From contig CAIIXF020000002.1 of NCBI GenBank assembly GCA_903813345.2, forward strand, positions 4,442,001 to 4,506,000: a DNA stretch of 64,000 nucleotides, in the 5' to 3' direction. Shown here piece by piece: positions 43,101-55,100 of this stretch. Source of the DNA: Owenia fusiformis. Its lineage: Eukaryota > Annelida > Polychaeta > Sabellida > Oweniidae. Both the position numbers and the translations under genes were made by a program. The notes under the pieces are model-generated. The model ran no database searches and was not told the DNA's origin. It saw nothing but the letters and a program-made list of their open reading frames with translations. Positions within the stretch are counted from its first letter, which is position 1; each line of letters starts with the position of its first letter.

Positions 43101-46100
43101 GACTAATGCATATAAAAGGTTGTCTCAAATATTTAACTTTAAATTCTCAGCACAATGCTGACAGGTGCTAAACTGCTGAATCTTTAAACCGAGCCTTCTC
43201 TAAAATGGCTTTTTACATCTTTAAAGCAGAAAATAAAACAAATACAAAACTAAGTTATTTGTCAGGAAATCTGAATAGGAAAGTTCCTTATGTTGTGAAA
43301 ATTTCATGAAGAAAAAAGTAAGAGAACAAAAGTTTAGCGAAAGAACAAAAATTAGCAATACTTATTGAACACCCTGTATGTGTATGTGTATTGAGTTTTA
43401 GCCTCATGTGATTCTTACCTCAGACATATCACCCAGTAGAGTTACCAAAGTTTCTGTATTTTCAATGTTCACACATTTCAGTTCCTTTAGGTGTTTTTCA
43501 CTATCTCCTCCACTGACTATGACTAGAGATGGCATATAGCTGGAGTCAGATGGCTCAATACGCATGAATAGTTGTTGTATTATCACATCTGGCTGCATTT
43601 CAAGACGGATCCAATGCTGAAACAAGATTTTGAAAAAAACTTATTCAGAGACAAATGAATAAAGGTGACTGGATCACCAGAGAGAGCATATATGTATCTG
43701 GAGTCTGGTAACTGTATGAACAATTAGTTCTATTATCATGCCTAGCACCATTTCTACTGATCCAATGGAAATTGAAAGATATGCAAAAATATCAAAACAT
43801 ATTTTACAGGTTAAATACATGTCAGTCATACTGTATGTATCTATGATTATAACATTGTCTGTAATATTTTGTTTTTAACAGTCTCAAAAACATTATACAT
43901 AAAATAAACATTTTTCTAGGAATGTGCAAAAGAATGTGTTCCCTCGCCCCTTATCCATCTCTGCTTTTATTTTGAAAAGACTGACAACCACAATCCACAC
44001 CAGAGGGGAGGGGGCAATAATGCTACACAGCTTCGACACTCTACAAGTGTAAATAATTGTGTTGATTATTATGCAAATAAAAAAAACATCAACCTTACAA
44101 GAAAATTCCACACCACAACAAAAACCCATACCTTGCCCTGCGACCCAGAACTCTGCCAGAATCCACCAGTGCCATCTATTAGCCTATGAGCCTGACTCTC
44201 TCTAGATGACACTGTCAACTGCTTCACACATCTGTGCCAGTCTTCTATGAGAGCAGCATTAGCAATATGTACTGCCTTAGGCTTCTTACTACGTCCAGGG
44301 CGACCCACAGATACAGGTAGACTCACTGGAAATATATTGGTACATGTATTAATTGAGTGTAGTCTTCTATGAGGGCAGCATTAGCAATGTGTACTGCCTT
44401 GGGTTTCTTACTACGTCCAGGGCGACCCACAGATACAGGTAGACTCACTGAAATTATATGGGTACATGTATTAATTGAGTGTAGTCTTCTATGATGGCTG
44501 CATTAGCAATGTGTACTGCCTTGGGCTTCTTACTACGTCCAGGGCGACCCACAGAAACAGGTAGACTCACTGAAATTATATGGGTACATGTATTAATTGA
44601 GTGTAGTCTTCTATGATGGCTGCATTAGCAATATGTACTGCCTTGGGCTTTTTACCATGTCCAGCGCGACCCACAGATACAGGTAGACTCACTGAAATTA
44701 TATGGGTACATGTATTAATTGAGTGTAGTCTTCTATGATGGCTGCATTAGCAATGTGTACTGCCTTGGGCTTCTTACTACGTCCAGGGCGACCCACAGAA
44801 ACAGGTAGACTCACTGAAATTATATGGGTACATGTATTAATTGAGTGTAGTCTTCTATGATGGCTGCATTAGCAATGTGTACTACCTTGGGCTTCTTACT
44901 ACGTCCAGGGCGACCCACAGAAACAGGTAGACTCACTGAAATTATATGGGTACATGTATTAATTGAGTGTAGTCTTCTATGATGGCTGCATTAGCAATGT
45001 GTACTACCTTGGGCTTCTTACTACGTCCAGGGCGACCCACAGAAACAGGTAGACTCACTGAAATTATATGGGTACATGTATTAATTGAGTGTAGTCTTCT
45101 ATGATGGCTGCATTAGCAATGTGTACTACCTTGGGCTTCTTACTACGTCCAGGGCGACCCACAGAAACAGGTAGACTCACTGAAATTATATGGGTACATG
45201 TATTAATTGAGTGTAGTCTTCTATGATGGCTGCATTAGCAATGTGTACTACCTTGGGCTTCTTACTACGTCCAGGGCGACCCACAGAAACAGGTAGACTC
45301 ACTGAAATTATATGGGTACATGTATTAATTGAGTGTAGTCTTCTATGATGGCTGCATTAGCAATGTGTACTGCCTTGGGCTTCTTACTACGTCCAGGGCG
45401 ACCCACAGAAACAGGTAGACTCACTGAAATTATATGGGTACATGTATTAATTGAGTGTAGTCTTCTATGATGGCTGCATTAGCAATATGTACTGCCTTGG
45501 GCTTTTTACCATGTCCAGCGCGACCCACAGATACAGGTAGACTCACTGAAATTATATGGGTACATGTATTAATTGAGTGTAGTCTTCTATGATGGCTGCA
45601 TTAGCAATGTGTACTACCTTGGGCTTCTTACTACGTCCAGGGCGACCCACAGAAACAGGTAGACTCACTGAAATTATATGGGTACATGTATTAATTGAGT
45701 GTAGTCTTCTATGATGGCTGCATTAGCAATGTGTACTACCTTGGGCTTCTTACTACGTCCAGGGCGACCCACAGAAACAGGTAGACTCACTGAAATTATA
45801 TGGGTACATGTATTAATTGAGTGTAGTCTTCTATGATGGCTGCATTAGCAATGTGTACTACCTTGGGCTTCTTACTACGTCCAGGGCGACCCACAGAAAC
45901 AGGTAGACTCACTGAAATTATATGGGTACATGTATTAATTGAGTGTAGTCTTCTATGATTGCTGCATTAGCAATATGTACTGCCTTGGGCTTTTTACCAT
46001 GTCCAGCGTGACCCACAGATACAGGTAGACTCACTGAAATTATATGGGTACATGTATTAATTGAGTGTAGTCTTCTATGATTGCTGCATTAGCAATATGT

Positions 46101-49100
46101 ACTGCCTTGGGCTTTTTACCATGTCCAGCGCGACCCACAGATACAGGTAGACTCACTGAAATTATATGGGTACATGTATTAATTGAGTGTAGTCTTCTAT
46201 GATGGCTGCATTAGCAATGTGTACTGCCTTGGGCTTCTTACTACGTCCAGGGCGACCCACAGAAACAGGTAGACTCACTGAAATTATATGGGTACATGTA
46301 TTAATTGAGTGTAGTCTTCTATGATTGCTGCATTAGCAATATGTACTGCCTTGGGCTTTTTACCATGTCCAGCGCGACCCACAGATACAGGTAGACTCAC
46401 TATAGAAATGTATGCGTGCATGTAACATATGTGATGTTTAGTGTATAATTATCATTTACTTTCAGGGCTTTGTTAGATTTGAAAAATCTATATATGAAAT
46501 TAATCTAGGGTTGTTGATGAAACATAGAACATTTCCTAATATGACAAAGGTAAGGCCCATTATGATATAAGACTTACTTGGATCAGTGTATCTTACAAAA
46601 GGGTGTTTGTGAGTTCTTTCATTCTTAAAGCAACTTTCACAGTAGTCAAAGTCTGCACATGTTCTACATTTATAGCGAGGGCCTATGATTGGGTAGGCCT
46701 GACAACCATCACATCTGCAACATACAAAATACAAATACAAAGTCTGCACATGTTCTACATTTATAGCGAGGGCCTATGATTGGGTAGGCCTGACAACCAT
46801 CACATCTGCAACATACAAAATACAAATACAAAGTCTGCACATGTTCTACATTTATAACGAGGGCCTATGATTGGGTAGGCCTGACAACCATCACATCTGC
46901 AACATACAAAATACAAATACAAAAAATACAAATACAAAATACACAATGAACAGCATAACTCAGGTCTTTTAAAATATAGACAGACATTAAAAAAACACTA
47001 AGTATATTTCAGAAATTTTCTTTTTAATGCTTTTTCAGACATTCAAGGTTCAGTTCCAAGTTTATTTTCCAGTTTTTCGTTTTTACTGTACTTCACTCAC
47101 GTTATTTTAGTATGTGTACTCGGGACTAGTTCCATCTCACAGAGCAGTCCCGTCCAGTGTGTCTGTTGGGGGAAGTCTACAGTGACGTCTTTACCATTGG
47201 GGGAAATGGCTGTAACAGTACCTGAAATTATACTTCAATGTACAGGGTGATCCAAAAAGGTGAACTGTGCAGGTAATAACTGAGATATAGCTTGTTTCAC
47301 TTTTTGAGTTCACTTTTTTGGACCACCCTGTAAATTATAATTTTAGTTTGTAACTTAGAATATAAATGACACTTACTGCAGAGATGTGATCCAAATTAAA
47401 AATGAGTTTTCAGTGGGGCAAAAACAAAGATATCTGCTTCTAATGCACATGGCAACCATATAATGGTATACAAAACTTGTAATATTACATGTATAAGATT
47501 CATATGCAATGAACAAACTAATGGGTGCAACATGCAAAAAAAGCTCATGCAGTATATCATTTGAAACTGTCAATTCTTTAAAAATTTCCAGGTTAAAATA
47601 TGTGTACCAAATGTGAGGAGGGGGTACTAGTAAAGAGGATACTAACTAATACATCATTGGTTTAATGCTCACTGTTACCATTTTTATGTCTCCCTCTTTG
47701 AACCCATCATCTTCAGAATTCATGGAGCTGTCACATTAGACCATGTTGGCCCACGGTTCATCACGTTGTGAATACTGTAGGGCCTCAATACCATGGTCTT
47801 ATATTGACTTCGCTGTGTTTAGAAACACTTGGCTTCATGGTCTGACTCTCTGTCTCCTTTCTTGGGGTAGGGCGAGAGTAGGAGAGATATATAGGTGTGG
47901 GGAGATGTTAGAAGGCCAGGGGAAGGTGTGAAATAATAGCGGGGATGAAGCTTTTTATTGTCTGCTTCGTAATTCATTTTGGAAGATTTTGTTCGATAAA
48001 ATCCTGCAAAAATTGTTGATTTCCATGGAAATATCCATGGGATTTAATGGATTTCCATGGGAAACCATGAATTACCCATGGATATTTATTATCACATTAT
48101 GGTTATCATACCATGGGAGATGTAAATAAGATAAGGGAGTAGGGGGGAGAGGGGTACTTGGTAGGAGGAAAAATGAGATATAGTAAAGCAGAAAGTGCTA
48201 TAAAATACCTATGCTCCTATGTGTCATGGATGCCCACATATACTTAGGTGTACATACTAAGGTAGGGATGATATAACAATGCTATATACCTATGCTCCTA
48301 TGTGTCACAGATCCCCACATATACTTAGGTATACATATTAAGGTAGGGGTGATATAACAATGCTATATACCTATGCTCCTATGTGTCACTGATCCCCACA
48401 TATACTTAGGTGTACATATTAAGGTAGGGGTGATATAACAATGCTATATACCTATGCTCCTATGTGTCACGGATCCCCACATATACTTAGGTGTACATTT
48501 TAAGGTAGGGGTGATATAACAATGCTATATACCTATGCTCCTATGTGTCACTGATCCCCACATATACTTAGGTATACATATTAAGGTAGGGGTGATATAA
48601 CAATGCTATATACCTATGCTCCTATGTGTCACTGATCCCCACATATACTTAGGTGTACATATTAAGGTAGGGGTGATATAACAATGCTATATACCTATGC
48701 TCCTATGTGTCACTGATCCCCACATATACTTAGGTGTACATTTTAAGGTAGGGGTGATATAACAATGCTATATACCTATGCTCCTATGTGTCACTGATCC
48801 CCACATATACTTAGGTGTACATATTAAGGTAGGGGTGATATAACAATGCTATATACCTATGCTCCTATGTGTCACGGATCCCCACATATACTTAGGTGTA
48901 CATTTTAAGGTAGGGGTGATATAACAATGCTATATACCTATGCTCCTATGTGTCACTGATCCCCACATATACTTAGGTGTACATATTAAGGTAGGGGTGA
49001 TATAACAATGCTATATACCTATGCTCCTATGTGTCACGGATCCCCACATATACTTAGGTGTACATATTAAGGTAGGGGTGATATAACAATGCTATATACC

Positions 49101-52100
49101 TATGCTCCTATGTGTCACTGATCCCCACATATACTTAGGCGTGCTTCACTCTAACTCTGTCTATATTCATAGGAAGAGGGGAATGGGTGACATATAGTAG
49201 AAAGACTGTTATACTGTACCTATGCTCCTATGTGTCACGGATCCCCACATATACTTAGGCGTGCATACACTTGGCTTCACTCTAACTCTATCTCCATTCT
49301 TGATCTGTTGTCCCCCTGTTGTGGCTAGAAAGAGAAAGCAGGCCATGAATTGATGATTCAACTATGCACCAGGGTTAAGTTATTCCTCATTGACTAAAAT
49401 AAATTCACTCTTCAAAAAACGGATTGTGATTAAGAAAAAAAATGAAATGAATATCCCAGATGCGAGTAGAAATAATCTTGATTTAAGTCATTAAAAACTC
49501 ACAATTCAGTCAAACTGATGTAATATTTGGAATCTACATGTAAAATTACATTTACAAATGTGGTTTTGAAAAGAGTTTATCAACTATGAAAAATTAATTT
49601 TCTTTGAAAATGTGACTTCTAAGTCGGGGAGATTCCCCATAGACCCCATGTTGTAAAACCACAAAAAGTGAAATATCTTTTCTTGTGTTGGGCAGATACT
49701 ATTTTCTTTTACTGGACATATTTTATATTGTATTAACTATCAGATACATATGGGTAATATGAAAAGTGAACCACTAAAACTGATGCATATTCAAGTTTAA
49801 GGGAATTTTGTAATACCCTGCAATGTTAATTCCCCCGAATCAGCCACCTGGTGGCGAAACTGGTAACTACCTACTCGCAACTGAGTAATTGAGTTAAGAG
49901 GACAAGTAAAATTGCTCGCAGACAATATTACATATTTTGAAGAAATTCGCAAATAATTTTAATCTGATATTTCAGAGAGATTACTTAGTGCGCAAAGTAA
50001 GGCGACATTTCAATAGCTTCAAAATGTTTATAAATTGAGCATTCTAGTTTTGAAGATTTTATTGTCCGAGTCGGAGACTGAGCCATATACAAATTCATGC
50101 AGTCTTCAAGGCCCATGCAGAGCTTGTGATGGTACTTCCCTTTTCCAGTTGAAAATGACATTGCAAGCAAGGCAAGCAAGTGATTTCATAAACAAACAAC
50201 TTACCGGCAGTCGCTGATGTGAATCCTAGTAGCTCTACATGTATGTATCTCACCCAATATGAGCCTCCCTTTCTTTGCCAACTTGCTTGTATGTTAAGGT
50301 CATGTAGGCCATCTCTGTCAAGCTGTAATAAAAACAAAATTTTTCATTTTTCAAATTTTGTTTATTTTTTTGTTTTACTTCATTCTTTTATTTTCTGAAA
50401 ATAAATTACAAATTAGGTGATAAAAAAGAAAATTCATATTCTTGTGTTTTAATCGTATACTCCAAAAACAAATACAATTTTCCCCAAAAATGTTCACAAT
50501 TTTTTTGGACTACCTCATAACAAATCAATAGATATTTAATTTATGTCCTACCTTATTGACCTGAATGACATTTATTTCATGACTATGTCCTACCTTAATA
50601 ACTTTTCCGATATCCCCTTCATGCACCTCTTCATAAGATCGACAACATCTGACCGTCATTCCAACCTGGATCTTATCCCTCACATAGATGGCGTAATCGT
50701 CATTGTTCATGAAGTCACCACGTTTCTTAAACACCATACCTCCTGCGTCTGGTTGCGATAAAACATCAGCCCAGGATTGGATAGCATTGCAAGGCTGCTA
50801 AAAGAGACAGTTGATGGAAATGTGAAGGATTTCATTATTAAATGTGAAGGATTTCATAATTAAAATGTGAAGGATTTTATTATTAAATGTGAAGGATTTC
50901 ATTATTAAAATGTGAAGGATTTCATTCCTAAAATGTGAAGGATTTCATAATTAAAATGTGAAGGATTTCATTATTAAAATGTGAAGGATTTCATTACTAA
51001 AATGTGAAGGATTTCATTATTAAAATGTGAAGAATTTCATTATTAAAATGTGAAGGATTTCATTACTAAAATGTGAAGGATTTCATAATTAAAATGTGAA
51101 GGATTTCATTATTAAAATGTGAAGGATTTCATTACTTAAATGTGAAGGATTTCATTATTAAAATGTGAAGGATTTCATTATTAAAATGTGAAGGATTTCA
51201 TTATTAAAATGTGAAGGATTTCATTACTAATATGTGAAGGATTTCATTATTAAAATGTGAAGGATTTCATTACTAAAATGTGAGGGGATTTCATTATTGC
51301 TTTTTAACTGGAGTATTCAAATATTGATAAGTTAAACTCATATGTTACCTAGGGAGATTACAAGAATACACATATCAATTTTACTGTCCAACCCCTTCCT
51401 ACCAGAAATTCAAACATAGTACCCCGGACAGGTTGAATGATGCAGTTGCATTTTTATTCCATATTTGCAATAGAACAACCATTCTTATTGAAATTTTCAG
51501 GATTTATTCTAGAGACAATTTCCAACATGGAAAATTAATATCTTATCAAATTTCCAATTTTATGATTTTGACAGGCTTTTTTAAAAAACACTTTACTGTC
51601 AATAAAATACAGGTTTTGCTTGAACAATTGAACTTTTGAAACGTCATTTTAATATTGACTGGCAATTGAATTTTCAACCGCCTAAAGTCTTTCCAGATAT
51701 ATTTGTTGCAATATTAATAATCATGGCTGATTATTTTTTTCACTTTAGTCATATTCAATATTATTTCAGTGCATTAGGCCAATAAAAATCGTGTTTGAGA
51801 AGCGTCTCCTAGATTGCCCAGATATAGGAGTGCAATCCTCTTGTCAACTAATTCAAAAGCTAGACAATCTTTGAAATGACGTTAAAAGATCAATTGTTCA
51901 AACAAAAACCTGTATTTTATTGACAGTGCGGTATTTTTGAAAAAAGCCTATCAAAATCACAAAATTAGGAATTTCTTTAAGATATTTTCTTACCATGTTG
52001 GAAATTGTTTCCAGAATATAATATGAAAATTTTAATAAGAATGGTTGTTCTATTGCAAATATAGGGTAAAAACATGACTGCATCATACAACCTGTCCGGG

Positions 52101-55100
52101 GTACTAAGGATCTAGTGTATTAATACCTCAAAGTTAAAATCATCATCATCGCTCCCATCAGAGGAGTCAGTGCTTGTATCATCCAAGATATCCTCATTGT
52201 TATCAAAATCCTCACTACTATCATCCTCTGAGTTGCTGAGGCTATCCTCTGAGTCTACAAGCTCTGGTGTTAAAGTGTCATGGTTAGCATGTTCTAAGAG
52301 CCAACCTACCAATGCTTCAATGCTTGGTGTGTCACTGCCAGGTTCAATGGAGCCACCTATAAGCATACAAACAGTTTAACATGGAAAATTGGTACCTTTT
52401 GCATTCGTTCAACTTTGCTTCTTAAAATGTAGTTTAACTAGACTCTAAACGCAGGGTAGAAAATTGGTTACATTGAACATATTATTGTTTTTCAGAGGTG
52501 TGAATTGTTTAGCCAATATGTGATTCTAAAGAGTTTGGATTAATATTAATGGGATTAGTATAAGCCGATTGTTGACAAACTGCAACATCCCTACCATTGT
52601 AACAAATTGGAATAACACTAATGCTTTCTTTCAACAAAAGTTAATTTCATCGGACAAGTCGTGCTATTCAAGGGCCTGACACAACTGGTTTACGAGATAA
52701 AAAGAAATGTAAATGTGATATGAAGCCAAATCTCTTTAAATCTTTTAAAGATCCAAACTCGAAGATTGTAAATGGTACGAAAGGAGTTAAGCTCTCAGCA
52801 AAATTGCTCAACTATCGCATCAGTAATTCATCATCTACAATAAAATATATAACGTTTCAGTTGAACCACTGAATAATGCCACATTTCTATGGCACTTAAT
52901 GTCTACTACACACCTAGCTCAACAACAGCATGCTCAACCTTCTTCCTTACGAATCCCATCTCAATCAATTGAGCGACCACAGGTACGGGTGGTAGAGGTG
53001 TCGCCTTCACTTTTTTCTGTTTCTGGGTCAGCCTCACTCTCGCTGGCACCGCAGGTGGAGCTGTGAACGCTGCAGCAATCTGCTCATTGATGTCATTGGC
53101 TGAAGCTTGCGCTATTGTGTTCGTGATGATGTGGCTGCTCTGGACAGGGGGGTGGGGATGAGGGTGGGGGTTATTACCACAGGCAGTTAGGTACTGGCAG
53201 ATGGCAAGCGATGCAGACTAGAAAATAAAATCACTCAAAAATGTAGAACAATTTGAATCTCAATTCAAGTCACATAATTAAACTAACCTTCACTCACCAA
53301 ATACTTCATTTCAAGTGATCACCTTTTTAACTGAAAACTTGAATTCCTTTTCTTTTAAATGAAAATGCATCAAGAAATTATTCCCCTTTTCTACTAGATT
53401 TTTCCATAAATGGAATATTTTTCACTGGTCCAGTGTCCATGAAGAATACCTAAGCTACCTATAAGCAATAGCATTATACAGACATACAGTATATCACCCT
53501 GAAATAATATTCGTCTAAATGACTCGTGCTACTTAATTGATTTGCCCCCTTGTTTTATTGATCTTTCCCATTGCTTCTTGCTTCCTAGATCTACCCCCTT
53601 GCCTAACTGAATACCACTTGTTTTACTGATCTGCCCCTTGCTTTACTGATCTGCCCCTTGCTTTACTGATCTGTCCCTTGCTTTACTATCTACCCCTTGC
53701 TTTACTGATCTGCCCCTTGCTTTACTAATCTGCCCCATGGTTTACTAATCTGCCCCTTGCTTCACTGATCTGCCCATTGCTTTACTGATCTGTCCCTTGT
53801 TTTATTGATCTGCCCCTTGCTTTACTGATCTGCCCCTTGCTTTACTGATCTGTCCCTTGCTTTACTGATCTGGACCTTGCTTTACTGATCTGCCCCTTGC
53901 TTTACTGATCTGCCCCTTGCTTTACTAATCTGCCCCTTGCTTTACTGATATGCCCCTTGCTTTACTAATCTGCCCCTTGCTTTACTGATTTGCCCCTTGC
54001 TTTACTGATCTGGACCTTGCTTTACTGATCTGCCTCTTGCTTTACTAATCTGCCCCTTGCTCTACTAATCTGCCCTTGCTTTACTGATCTGCCCCTTGCT
54101 TTACTGATCTGTCCCTTGCTTTACTGATCTGCCCCTCACTTTACTGATCTGGACCTTGCTTTACTGATCTGCCCCTTGCTTTACTGATCTACCCCTTGCT
54201 TTACTAATCTGCCCCTTGCATTTCTGATCTACCCCTTCCTTTACTGATCTGCCCCTTACCTCTAATTCTTCTCTTGAGAATATGGCTTTAACAGGAGATG
54301 GCTGCGTAGCTGCATGCATCAGCTGTTGCAAGAGCGTCATCATTGTCCCTGCCTCTGATTGGCCCTCTTCCTCTTGCGATGATGTCACTTCCTGTCCAGG
54401 TATATCACTCAATACTTTTTTCGTTGTCTCAGGTTCGGCAAATGAAACACTTTTATGAGGAGCTCCAGTTTCTTTTTGTGAATCATTTTCTTTATGTTTC
54501 ACATTTTCTTTCTGTGCATCATTTTCACTCTGTGTTTCACTTTCCTTCTGCACATCAATTTCTTTATCAGGCAGAGCGCCATCTTCTTTGGTGGAATTTT
54601 CAGTGCTTGAAGAGACCTCAATTGGTTCATCATCTGATTCAGGTATTTGAAGAACCAAATCTTCCATTTCGATTTGGACAGGTGTGGAAGTTGGTTCAAC
54701 TGCCGGAATGTTCTTATCAACAACTGCGCCATCTATCTGATTGTTAACATCTGGACTGGTTGATGTAGAACAACTGTCGTTCACATTTAATGGCAAATCT
54801 TTTGGTTTGTTTGAGAGATCTTGTGGAACGCTATCTGTTGACACAGTGTCTGTGTTGACATATTGTTTGAGAATGTGTCTCAGGTTGTCTTGGTTACTGA
54901 ACAAAACTCTGGAAGCTTTTAGTAGACCTAGTCGGATCTGTTGCCGTCTCAACAAACTGTTGTCTATATTATCTGTAAAAAATATTTCAATATGCTATGT
55001 ATTTCGAACAAACATGAGAAAACATTTGATGAAATACACTTTATAAAGTTTATGTGTACTTTAAATACAATATTGATCAGAAACAAGTCAAATTCTTTAC

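Noticed and set aside
54161-54259. Extension of e4 into the 20-bp array (RGRSVK repeats)
   Set aside because: A good donor (GAG|gtaagg) precedes it, the next exon joins in phase, and the extension is only the repeat read through.
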